From Macrostomum hystrix (Eukaryota > Platyhelminthes > Macrostomidae): DNA of 64,000 bases. The position numbers were made by a program, and so were the translations under genes. Location: NCBI GenBank assembly GCA_950097015.1, contig CATNEN010000033.1:2604001-2668000 (forward strand), read 5' to 3'. The notes beneath the pieces were generated by a model. The model ran no database searches. It was given only the letters and a program-made list of their open reading frames with translations, and was not told the DNA's origin. Positions 40,921 through 51,560 of the stretch are shown here, piece after piece (the stretch's first letter is position 1; each line of letters opens with the position of its first letter).

Positions 40921-42456
40921 GGCGATTTTCCTCTTTCGTTCGTTAAATTATTTTTTCGATTTGAATCGGTGCGTAGATGCGAAAAAGTGACGTGGCAGCA
41001 TTTGAAATTGTGCCTATTAAAAAAATGATGTGGCAGTAGTGGAAAGGACATGGGGTTGCTGCTGACACATGTCTATGGCACTACTCACCTACTCGGTTCG
41101 TGGCAGAGTATAGGCAACAGCTTGCACTCGCTCCTTGCTCCCCTTCCCACTCTCGCATGAGCTTTGACTTATCGCATTGAGTCTTCACTTGTTAAATTTT
41201 ATTAAATTTTACTCGAACTGCAACATGGCTGGGCGCCCAGCGGCACCTACATTCATCGTCCCTCCTGGACAACTGCGTCCCTCGCTGGAGCTGTGTGACA
41301 TAAACTTTACGATGCGCGAGCTGGCCAACATCACCCAGACGCCTAGAGACTGCATCAACTGGATGGCAACCTTCCATCTTCTGGCCAACCAACAGACATG
41401 CTCAACATGCCCCGGAGCCCCGGCAATGCGTCTGCAGCAGCGCACGGGCGATCGCTTTGTGGACGGGCTTGCTTGGGCATGCACCGGCTGCCATGGCCAG
41501 GTCTCCATAAGAAAGGGCTCTTTCTTCGAAGGTAGCCACATCACGCTGCGACAACTGCTGGACGTCATCTGGTGGTGGGCCAAGGAGGCAAAGCAGGGCG
41601 AGTGCCAGACCTAGTGCAACATCGGCCACAATGCCATTGTCGACTGGCAGAATTTCATCAGAGACGTCTGCGCCCAGTACCTCATTGACCATCCCGTCGA
41701 ACTTGGTGGTCCTGGCAGAGAAGTAGAGATTGACAAATCCTACTTCTTTCACCGAAAGTACCATCAAGGTGCGCACCGGCCTGGTCAATGGGTACTGGGC
41801 ATGGCTGAGCGTGGCGCCAGGAAGTGTGTCATGATCCCGGTTGAGAACCGCACTGCTGCAACGCTGCTGCCACTGATTCAACGGCATGTTCTTCCCGGCA
41901 CGCATGTCATTACTGATGGGTGGCTAGCATACGCGCAGCTGCAGAATCATGTGGTCATCAACCACCGGCTTGCCTTCGTCAATCCGCAGGATCCCACTGT
42001 GCATACGAACCTGATTGAAGGCACGTGGGGCAACTGCAAAGCGAAGTTCCGCGCCATGCACGGAACAAGCAAGGCGCTATTCGAGTCACATCTGGAGGAA
42101 TTTATATGGCGTAAGATGCACCCACAGAACGTGTTCGGAAACATTCTCTTTTGGATTGCGCACTATTACCCCCTGTGAACTGTGAACTGCTGGGGCTCCA
42201 GTTGAACCATATTGGACTTTGTGAGACTCTCTGTATGCCAGAGCAAGCTACGGGACGCAGTGCCCTATTTTTGTCGTTTACTGTTGTTACATGTCGTTTA
42301 CCATTACCGTTTGTCTTTAGTTAAACAACTCCATCCAACTTTCCGAGAAAAATTTAAGTCCTAGCATCCCATTACTGTCGTTTTCTGACATTACTCAGTA
42401 GTCACAACTTGTTTCTGTCGAAAACATAATTTAACAAACGAAAGGGGAAAATCGCC
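40921..42456 (+). mobile_element. Merlin/ISXO2-type DNA transposon, element A (1536 bp)
   Basis: The inverted termini of about 35-40 bp begin GGCGATTTTCC (left) and end GGAAAATCGCC (right). An exact 8-bp target duplication AAAGTAAG lies at 40913-40920 and 42457-42464. It carries one transposase frame. 8-9-bp duplications are characteristic of the Merlin superfamily (related to IS1016 of the IS1595 group). The ends are intact, but the frame has an internal stop. Confidence 0.93.
41225..42178 (+). pseudogene. ISXO2/IS1595-type DDE transposase with one in-frame stop (element A)
   Basis: Cut-and-paste transposase; acts in the nucleus on the element's own ends. The 317-codon frame starts MAGRPAAPTF and is interrupted once by TAG at 41612-41614 (codon 130), after which the same frame continues to TGA at 42176. 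The N-terminal zinc ribbon (CSTC...CTGC) is at about residues 60-95. The catalytic core shows Asp in VEID, Asp in TDGW and Glu in IEGTW. The residue after the first catalytic Asp is Lys where the sister copy has Glu-Ser. The C terminus ends FWIAHYYPL. A single stop with everything else intact indicates recent inactivation, or an annotation or assembly artefact. Confidence 0.9.
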
Positions 42457-42641
42457 AAAGTAAGAAGTCTATCAAAGAAAATCATACGAGTCAACCAGCA
42501 GAATTCTAGTCAGCACCAAACTCGTCACACATATTATACATCATTGTTATTCTTTTACACTATGCATTGATAGTGTACACTATACACTATACTCTGAAGC
42601 AAAAGCCTTGTGCTCAGAGAAGATTAGGAAGGGACTTGAAA

Positions 42642-42745
42642 GTAGACCTATTCATATAAGCTGCCGTGTGGATAAGCAGAAAATTATCGGCACGGATCCA
42701 TGTGGATAAAATTGAAATTATCGGCACGGGACCATGGGAATAAGC
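42642..42745. repeat. Right arm of the 105-bp inverted repeat
   Basis: Reverse complement of 40497-40601. No target duplication is evident outside the arms, so whether they are the termini of an older foldback-type element is open. Confidence 0.9.
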
Positions 42746-42749
42746 ACTT

Positions 42750-44236
42750 TTATTTTTAATTGCTAATATATGCATACCAGCACAGCTAGCTAAACACTAT
42801 ATATGTTCTAAATAAAAGTTTTACTATCACAGTCACAGATTCATAGAAAACTTTATAGTACATAGCTAAGAAGCTTAGGAATGAATATATCTAGAATTCA
42901 ACACAATAATAAAAAGAATAACAAAAATGCAAAAGACTAAAGTTAAGAGTCTAGTAGGCCTAGGCCATACCTGAACCTACAGTCTACAGAGCCTAACACT
43001 TTAAGCTAAATGTGTACTTAAAAATAAAAAGTAACAAAATGATCTAGAAAGGAAAAAAATCGAAGTAACCAAAAAGTTAGAGTTTGAGCTTTAATTGTTC
43101 AACGAGAAAAAGTGATTGCAATCTATTAACTAATTAACGACGACGCTCATGAGACTGCGACTGCACGTCGGTTTGTGTTAAGTGTTCCATATTTTTTAAT
43201 AGGCCTAACGTTCGTGTTAGCCTGTTAGGCAACTGGCGGATTAAAAATGTTTTTTTAGTTGTAATACTTCTAGCTTCTATTTAAATTTAAAATCTTTCGT
43301 CTAATGATTAGTGAACTAAAGCAACTTCTTTTACTTAAAAACTAGTTAATCTGACACTCTATTTGTTTAAACATCTGACGATTACTGTAAATTGTCGGAT
43401 TTGGATTTATAGACGTCCAGTGTATTACTTTATTTTTATAACGCCACTCAGGATTGAATGTTTTCTAACGCAAATATTAAAGTGCGCGTAAAGTCTAAAG
43501 TACAAAGTTCTCTGTGCTTGTATTTTTACCAAATTTTCAGGCGAATCGTGGCTGCACATATTGCAAGCCTACGTTCTTCAGACTTCACAAAAGTTGTGTG
43601 TCAATCATCTTTGTGCTGATAGGAAGCTCAAGAAAGTCACAATGCTGTGCCATTTTTGAGGTCGGTCTGTGCTATTTTATATTTCGATTAGCAAACAATT
43701 TTTGTATGTGGGTTTCGTATTAGAACAATGAAGTTTTTATTCTTTTATAAAAGACTATTATAACTGATATTTTTTAAGAAATCTAAAAATAAAAACTATT
43801 TTTACTTTATTATTCAATTATACTTAATTATTTCATTATAATTTATGCTACAATGTTTAATAAAATATGTCTGACTGCCTAGCTTTTTGTAGCAATGTCT
43901 ATGAGTACTTTTTGTGAAGGTTAGTGACTTGTTTGTTTATTTAAATTTTGAATTAAAATTAGCTGTGTGAGCTAAAACTGTCTTACTATACAAATATTGT
44001 GTTTGATGGTTAAAAGGACATGATGTTTAATATCTTTCTAGCTTAGCAATAACCAACTATCTAAACACCTGTTCATCATCTTCTGTCTTGACTTTGTTGA
44101 CTCAAATGACACTGCATACCAATATTTTGATGTGCTCATTATGTGGGATTTGGGAACAAGCTATAGGCCCTATACTTTCTTATTCGTTATTCTTTATATT
44201 TCTTTGGTCACTTAGACAAAAATATTAGAAATATTG
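42750..44236. other. Intergenic, nothing recognised
   Basis: AT-rich spacer between the transposons, with no gene, array or terminal repeat found. Confidence 0.45.
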
Positions 44237-44567
44237 AAGAATTTAGCAATAGTGCACTTTTGTTCGCAAAAGTATTTTTCAGTTTAAAATGGAAAGTTCG
44301 AAACCAGAATATATGCTTAAAATTATACGAATAAACAGAATATATGCTAATATACACTTTTGTCTTAGTCTATGGTCGAAATCCTTAAGCGTGCATGTGG
44401 GATGCTCTATTATTATTTTTTCATTAAATCTGTGCCATGCCTTTTTTGTGCCACGCTTGAATGCTACTTGAAATGCAAGTTGTCTGTGGAAAAAATAGTT
44501 TAAAAATCGAAAAGGGGCTCTAGTGGGGGGCTTATACTGTATCCCTTTAGCTGAGAAGCTGCTAATA

Positions 44568-44806
44568 CATACATGTGCAACCTCCCAAATCTTAGCTGGC
44601 CATGCAACTTAGTTTTTGCTCTATTCACGACTTAGTTTGCTCTCATTTGCTCTCTTTTTCTCTCCCCTTTTTCCTTTTCTTCACGCCTTCCTTTTTTGTC
44701 CCTTGGTCCCCCTTGATTTTTCGCGCTTGGTCATTTGGTTTTTGCGACTTACCTTGCTTGGCCCTCATTTCACCCAGCTGGGTTGGCTGGGTGTTGCGCA
44801 TGTATG
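44568..44806 (-). mobile_element. MITE copy 3, nested in Merlin element B
   Basis: A 239-bp inverted copy of the 37600-37871 family, with TIRs CATACATGTGCAAC and GTTGCGCATGTATG and target duplication TGCTAATA (44560-44567, 44807-44814). It sits in the 5' non-coding part of element B, 40 bp before the transposase ATG. Confidence 0.92.
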
Positions 44807-44846
44807 TGCTAATATCAGCTTTTTCTTTTGGACAACATATTGTATC

Positions 44847-45824
44847 ATGGCTGGATGACCACCAAGACCCTCGTGGATAATTCCGCCGAATGAAGTGCTG
44901 CCAGCGAATGCTCTACTGCAACTAGAGCTGAATGCGCGCGACCTGATGGCTGCCACGGCAACACCAGAGGATACAATGCGCTGGATGGCCAAGGTTGGGC
45001 TTATTGGCAACCAACATACATGCTCCTGTCCAGCCCAGACCCCTATGAACCTGCAGCGTCGAGCTGGTGATCACTTCGTAGATGGCTGGGCCTGGGACTG
45101 CAAGACTTGCCGCAGTCAGCAAAGCATCAGGAAGGACTCCTTCTTCGAGCGTAGTCACCTGACACTGCAGCAGCTTGTCACCTTGCTGTACTGCTGTGCC
45201 AAGAATGAGACCAAGATGGCTGCGATGCACGAATGTCGCATTAGCGATCATATGGCTGTGGACTGGCTCAACTTTGTCAGGGACATTTGCTGCCAGTACT
45301 TCATTGACCACCCGATGCAACTTGGTGGACCTGGCACTACTGTTGAAATTGATGAAAGCAAATATTTTCATCGCAAATACCAACAGGGTGCATACCGTGA
45401 GGGTCATTGGGTCCTTGGCATGGTAGAAAGGGGTAGCCCCAAGTGCGTGATGGTTGTTGTGCCTGACAGGTCTGCTCAGACACTGCTTCCAATAATCCAG
45501 CGGTTTGTCCTGCCCGGCACACGGATCCTGACTGACGGTTGGCAAGCCTACAACCAAGTGGCGAATGTAGTTGGTGGCCACGGAGACCACGGTGTCGTGA
45601 ACCATCGACTCCATTTTGTGGACCCAAATGACGCGACTCTCCACACCAACACGATTGAGGGAACGTGGGCGCATTGCAAGGCCAAATTCAGGGCCATGCA
45701 TGGAACAAGTGATGCCCTCTTCGAGAGCCACATCCAGGAGTTGATGTGGCGCCGACTGTTCGGAGCAAACAGGGCTTTCGGAAACATGCTTTTCTGGATT
45801 CGCCACTACTACAATGGCCAGTGA
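44847..45824 (+). pseudogene. ISXO2/IS1595-type DDE transposase with early stop (element B)
   Basis: Homologue of the element A transposase. The expected start ATG 44847 reads MAG followed by TGA at codon 4; thereafter the frame is open for more than 320 codons to TGA at 45822. Zinc-ribbon cysteines (CSC...CKTC) and catalytic Asp (VEIDES), Asp (LTDGW) and Glu (IEGTW) are all present. Translation from a downstream codon could in principle still give a nearly full protein. The nested MITE ends only 40 bp upstream and may affect its promoter. Confidence 0.9.
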
Positions 45825-46361
45825 CAAGCTCTGTTTCCGCCACTAGAACACTGACGAGTTGGCAAGTTCGGCAACCAAAGAGCTAAAAAGAGACACTGTG
45901 CTCTGGCACAATCGTTAGAATTGTTCAAAGCATCAATTTTTGTCGTTGTTATTGTTTTCTGGTTTCAAAGTTTTAAATTTAAACGAAAAATAATTTCGCT
46001 AACGAAAGTGCACTATTGCCAAGAATTTTTGTAGCCAGCAATTGTTAAGTTGTCAATAGAAGCTTGTTGAAAAATAGAGGCAAAAACTAGGCAGATGAAA
46101 GCCTGGGTTTTGCTATTTGAGAATTTTTGAAAATACAAAATCGCTTTGAAGATATCTCACTGCTATGAATATTATGTCATTAGTTGTGATAGTGTGGTGC
46201 TAACTTTTGTACTGTGGTTTAGTTCAACAGAATTATATAACTACACTTTAATTTTGTATAATTCATAATACAAACTTCTAGTATTTAATCCAAAGTTATT
46301 TAGGTAATCACAAAACTCGCAACCTTAGGCTTCAACATCGAAAGCAAGTGGCAGGCAGCCA

Positions 46362-48505
46362 ATGTCCATGCTACCAATGGCGCCTCCTCATCGCCAGCCA
46401 CTGTCCATGCTGGCCTGCTTTCTAATTGGCAGTTTCGCTCTGGGATCCTGGATTGACATCAATGGCGTCTTCAATGAGCTGCCGTTGATGGTGAAGACTC
46501 TTCCAGAGGGCTGGTCGCTGCCATCCTACCTGGCTGTGATTGTTCAGCTGGGCAACATTGGACCAGCCGCTTTCCTGCTCGCCAGTCGCCTAAGCCGCGG
46601 CCGATTCACCGATCGCGCTGGAGTCTTCCTCATCAATGCCACTGGCGCCGTGGCGCTGCTGGTGCTGACATTCGTCTGGCCAATCACCGTTGACAATCGC
46701 AGCCTGCCCCTGATGCTGGTGGTGCTGGCGCTGTCATTGGTTGATTGCTCCTCCTCTGTGGTCTATCTCAGCTACATGTCAGCTTATCCGACTGTCTACC
46801 TGAGCGCACTGTACGTTGGCGAGGGCGTTGGAGGCCTACTGCCTGGATTGCTGGCCCTGGCTCAAGTGAGAATAGTTTCGACTAATCTGCGCGAGTATAT
46901 AAAATCTATGCTAACACATGTACCTCTAAAATTTTAAATGCCTCTAGACTTCTCTTTTATCTAAACTTGTTTTCTTTCTTTACGGCTCTACTGTTTCCCT
47001 GCCTACCGCTCTACACACGCTCATTTCTTCCTTCCCTTCCTCCTGTCTCTCCATTCCCTCTCTTCCCGCCCCCTCTTTCCCACCCCTCTCTTTACTATCC
47101 CTCTCTTTCCCACCCCTCTCTTTCTCACCCCTCTCTTTCCCACCCCTCTCTTTACTATCCCTCTCTTTCCCATCCCTCTCTTTCCCACCCCTCTCTTTCC
47201 CACCACTCTCTTTCCCATCCCTCTCTTTCCATCCCTCTCTTTCCCACCCCTCTCTTTCCCACCCCTCTTTTTCCCACCCCTCTCTTTCCCACCCCTCTCT
47301 TTCCCACCACTCTTTTTCCCATCCCTCTCTTTCCATCCCTCTCTTTCCCACCCCTCTCTTTCCCACCCCTCTCTTTCCCACCCCTCTCTTTCCTATCCCT
47401 CTCTTTCCCACCCCTCTCTTTCCCACCATCTCTTCACCGCCCCCTCTCTCCCCCAATCCCCAGTCCATCTCTCCTCCGCTCTCCCTGACTTACCTACCTC
47501 TTCTTCGCTTCGCTTCTACCATCTATCTTTTCTCTCTCCTCATGCAGCTCTCCCTCTCTCATTCGTGTTATTTCGAGTACTTAGATATGTGAAATGGTGG
47601 AGCCAACTTGTATTCAGGGCTCCGGCGGCGCCCCGGTCTGCATCAATGGCACCCATCCGGTGTACGCGCCGCCACGCTTCTCAGTTAGCGTATTCTACGG
47701 CCTGCTGTGCGGCATGCTCTGCTACAGCCTCCTGGCCTTCTGGTTGCTCACCGTCTGGCCGTTTCGCGGAGTCGCCCGGCCAGCCGTGAAAGATCATGGC
47801 GCGACTGTTCAGGTGAGACTGCAGGCTGCGAAGATTCACTTGGACTGTCACTCCCGGGTTTTAAGTATTTTTTGTTCTAAACTGTCATATCCCGCTTGTC
47901 CACAGATTTCACCGGTGCCTGTCGAACAACCCGCGCCACCGCCGGACGAGAACACTAGCCTGCGGCAGCCGGGTCGTAGCTCTACCTCGGCTCCGAATCG
48001 GCCCATGCTGCTAGCATTAGTAGTACTGCTGAACGCATGGGGCACCGGCCTGTTGCCATCACTGCAGTCTTACTCGGCCCTACCCTACGGCTACAGCGCC
48101 TACCACCTGGCCGTGACTCTTTCAAACTTAGCCAATCCTCTGGCCTGCTTCTTAACATTCATTTGGCGTGCTCGGTCTGTCACCGTCCTGCTGGTCCTGG
48201 TTACCACCGGCTGCTGCGCCTGCGCCTACGTTACAGTCCTGGCCGCGATGTCGCCGGAGCCACCCCTAGTCGGCAACAATCTTGGCGCCGGCTTGATGAT
48301 TTCGGCCTGGACTGCCGCCTCCGGCCTATTCAGCTATGCAAAAGCGTCTATTGCGGCTACACTCAGCGAGGATGCGGCAGGAGACGGACGCCGCTGGCTG
48401 CGCCTTACCGGAGTCGCCACCCAGGCCGGTGCCGCGGTCGGCGCCGTCATAGGTTTTCTACTCAGTGTGGTCTTCGCTGTGCTGCGCGACTCACCACCGT
48501 GCTAA
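46362..48505 (+). CDS. Riboflavin transporter, SLC52A family, three exons, 432 aa
   Basis: Plasma-membrane riboflavin (vitamin B2) uptake carrier. Exons are 46362-46865 (donor CTCAA|GTGAGA), 47618-47812 (after TATTCAG, donor CAG|GTGAGA) and 47906-48505 (after TCCACAG); all phase 0. Family signatures are GSWIDINGVFNELPLMVKTLP near residue 30-50, EGWSLPSYLAVIVQLGNIGP, and the junction ALAQ|GSGG, followed by a glycosylatable NGT loop. About ten or eleven hydrophobic segments are seen. The large central loop (residues about 228-260) is Pro/Ser-rich and includes VPVEQPAPPPDENTS. The length is slightly below the 445-470 aa typical of vertebrate RFVTs. The start is the first of two close Met codons (46362, 46368); an acceptor-like CCTTAG ends at 46328. 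A CT-rich minisatellite fills intron 1. Possible poly(A) signal at 48903. Confidence 0.93.
47050..47450. repeat. 15-bp CT-rich minisatellite in the SLC52 intron
   Basis: About 26 copies of CTCTCTTTCCCACCC with CCATCCC and ACTATCC variants. The pyrimidine-rich strand is the transcribed-sense strand. The block 47160-47300 is duplicated. Frames across it are artefacts. Confidence 0.93.
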
Positions 48506-48902
48506 GCAATGCTCGCAGAAGCAATCAGTAACAACATGCTTGTGCTTTATTGATGTACTGCTCATGCTAAATAGGTGCTTGTACTTTAGTTGATTGAAAA
48601 TCTTCAACCACAGTAAGTAACAAAAAATATTTTTTTAAAGAATTGAGCAAACTTTGTAAATTTGTTTGGGTTTATCAAAAGGAAATATCCAAATAGGACT
48701 CTATTAAAGGAGGGTATTTGGTTGGCTTAAACTAGAACAGACTTGCGAAAATGAGTTCGTTTCTCGTAACCGTTTATGTGCTAGTGACTGAGGTTCAATG
48801 AGGAGCTTTTGTCCTAGGTAATTCGCAGCAGATCCAGTACTTCCAGTTTCTGAAGTATCCGATTCTAAATTCTGCCATGTCTTTTAGTTAACTGCCTTAT
48901 TG

Positions 48903-48908
48903 AATAAA
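48903..48908 (+). terminator. Candidate polyadenylation signal for SLC52
   Basis: AATAAA about 400 nt after the stop codon at 48503-48505. Confidence 0.4.
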
Positions 48909-48909
48909 G

Positions 48910-51300
48910 TCTCGCTTTGCTTAGTTGCTTCCTTATATTTTGTTTTTGTCATTAAACAACGATTCTAGTTATCTTTTCAGTGCTGTTTTAATCGTTTGCT
49001 CTCATTACTCATTATTTATGAGAATAGGGTGACGAGAAGTATGTAGTATTATACACTATACTAGCTCTTTTTCGTCAGGTTATTTTTTGCAAGCGATTTT
49101 TTCTATCGGTGTCCGTCCATTTTTTCTGCTTTGCTTCATTCTGTTGCTTTTTGACGTTCCGTTTTTACGAGTATTTGTTACCAAATTTTATCGAATATAC
49201 TGAAATAATCAAATTTAGTGCTTTAAATTAGCCGTCGCTTGATTGAATTTTCTACGAGTATATTCTTGGATATTTATAATTTATCCATACCTCATATCTA
49301 CGATCGAACTCTTTTTTGGTGCTTTTTAAACTTGCAAATAACGGCGCTTGTTTGTTTATGCTCTAGCCATAGTTGGTTGTCACAACCATTATTAAATTTA
49401 TATTGGCGTGAGTAGTAAAGGGTGGCTTATTGTAGTCCTAACAAGGGGGTATTCTCTCGTTCAAATGGAGTCTAATACGCTCGTATAAGCCACCCCTTGC
49501 TAGGGTCACCCAAAATTGCACCACTTAAAAAACCCTCTAAAGGGGTAAAAATTGACTTAAAAATCACAAAAGCCTTAGGCCCTTCTTCTACTATGGGGTA
49601 TCCTAAAATTACGTCAACTCCGTGACTGGACCTCATCTAGTCCCGATCGCATTCGCATTTTTAGCGGCAGTGGCAGCATCAACAGTAGCAGCAGCAGCAG
49701 TACTATACGATTTGACAGTATACGTGGTGAAGCGTCTGGATGGCTGGTCAGCAGGCGATGCGTCAATTCTAGTACATCGAATGGAAGTGCGGCCTCTACT
49801 AGACGGCAGAATATACTTACACTGCCTACATTAGCCATCTCGGACTGTGCGACGTCGTTCTCTGTTACAGGGAATGGGTCGATGCAGTACAAGATGACGA
49901 ACGGATCCACTGCCCGACCAGTTGTAGAGTCAGCAGTAGATCGAGCTGCTTTGACGACGACCAACTATTCACATTCGGAACGCATTGTAGTAAACAGAAT
50001 AGCGTCGACGATGCCGACTTCACGAATGTTTGTTATTTTTATACTTAACAGTTGTCGCCTAAATCTAAATTGATGGCGCAGTTCAGCCAGACGGTCTGCA
50101 CTATACATTTCGCCTAATGATGTTTCGTACCTCTCACGTGTGTCTACACGGATTGGTCCGATCGCTTCACGAATACCACCGAATAAATAAGAGTCTTGCG
50201 GTCCAGTATTGTTAGCAAGTTTTTTGGTGGTTGTGACGCTCGACGATTTTGGTACAGTAGATGACTTCCTCTCGGTCACCGATTGAACGGCGGTACTCGT
50301 GGCAGCGACAGCAGCATTAGCACTGCCAGTGCAAACAGATAACGCAGCAGGATGAAGACTATTAACACAAATAACAGAATCATTTACAGCCGTATTAGTC
50401 AATGTCGATTCTGGAACAACAACTGCGTCAATCACAACGGACATCGATGATGACAAATATCATACTGTGCGTGCTTCAGGCCTGTGCTTCAGGCCTGTCA
50501 CCGCCACCAGATAGAATTGCGAGACGCGGTATATGAGTTCTGATCCTAATGGAAAGCCATCCAGATTGTGCACGTGTGGCATTCTCGTCACCATCGATAA
50601 CTACACGCACAGCATCATCAGATGTAGTAAGTAGCCATAGTGCCGACTGGCCATTGTACATTGCCCATTGTACATTGTTTCGCGAAAATACTGATATGTT
50701 CTTAAACGAAGGAAAGGGCAGTACTTTTGCAAAAGTTCTTGAAGTAACGTGGCCACATCTTATGGTATTTTCGCGAAGCTGCATGCGTATTCTTAGACGA
50801 AGTGTCTTGTACCTTTTTACCATAGACACATTTAGTATTTCTGCAAATTGCCAAGAGTCTATGTATTTTTTAATGTGAATGTATTTTTTCGCGAAAAGAC
50901 TATATACTGTGTACTATATTGAATACTTATGAATGAAAAATAATGGCAGTTTTTACCAAAATACTAACGATACGATGACGAAAATATTTTAGCAAAAAAA
51001 CGTGTTCTAAAACGAATACAAAATGATTTACCATTAACCATAATCAGATGACTGATGAGATAAATCAGTAATAAAGATATTAATATGCGAATACAGATGT
51101 TTGCAGCTAGTCAATCGGTTATTATTAAATTTCATCAATATATTTATACTCCATACAGTATATAAAACTTCATTAATTGAACAAAAATCATGTTATTCTA
51201 CAATTAGTGGGACAGTCTGATTTGTAAAGTCGCAAGAGCAAAATTAATAGTGTAAACTATAATACATAACATTCTGTATAAATTCTGTATCTTACAACAT
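48910..51300. other. Intergenic with weak minus-strand frames
   Basis: Contains a GGGTGGCTTAT/ATAAGCCACCC hairpin (49420-49495) and three TTTTCGCGAAAA-like palindromes (50678, 50767, about 50886). Minus-strand frames at 49614-49964, 49965-50456 and 50476-50829 follow one another but show no recognised domain or clear splice sites. They may be parts of a decayed mobile element. Confidence 0.4.
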
Positions 51301-51560
51301 TCATTGTTCGATCAAATTTTGCCGTTCCCGAAGCCTCGCTCTTAGACGTTCCCTTTGTTGGATAGTCATCCAGTAGCGAACTCCATGTATGATGAGCTGA
51401 AGTTCAGCTTGGGCGTCCTCAAGAAGCTCTAGCACTTCCATGATGTCTTGTGCTTCATCCTCTCTTACACCAGTCACGAACAAGACAGCCTTATAGTCTT
51501 CTGCTGACCGGTGATGTTGCAGCCATTCTTGAGTGCGCCGTAATAATAAGCATAACTCAT

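Larger units (their letters stand above)
44245..46020 (+). mobile_element. Merlin/ISXO2-type DNA transposon, element B, with nested MITE
   Basis: Left end AGCAATAGTGCACTTTTGTT and right end the inverse of GGCAATAGTGCACTTTCGTT. The exact 8-bp target duplication AAGAATTT is at 44237-44244 and 46021-46028. Total length is 1776 bp; subtracting the nested MITE and its duplication leaves about 1529 bp, close to element A (1536 bp). The termini differ from A and C, so this is another subfamily. Confidence 0.93.

Noticed and set aside
41192-41905. Minus-strand frames opposite Merlin element A
   Set aside because: Shadows of the transposase frame on the opposite strand; catalytic motifs are read on the plus strand.
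43514-43723. 69-codon plus-strand frame between transposons
   Set aside because: No codon bias, motif or signal; composition equals the surrounding spacer.
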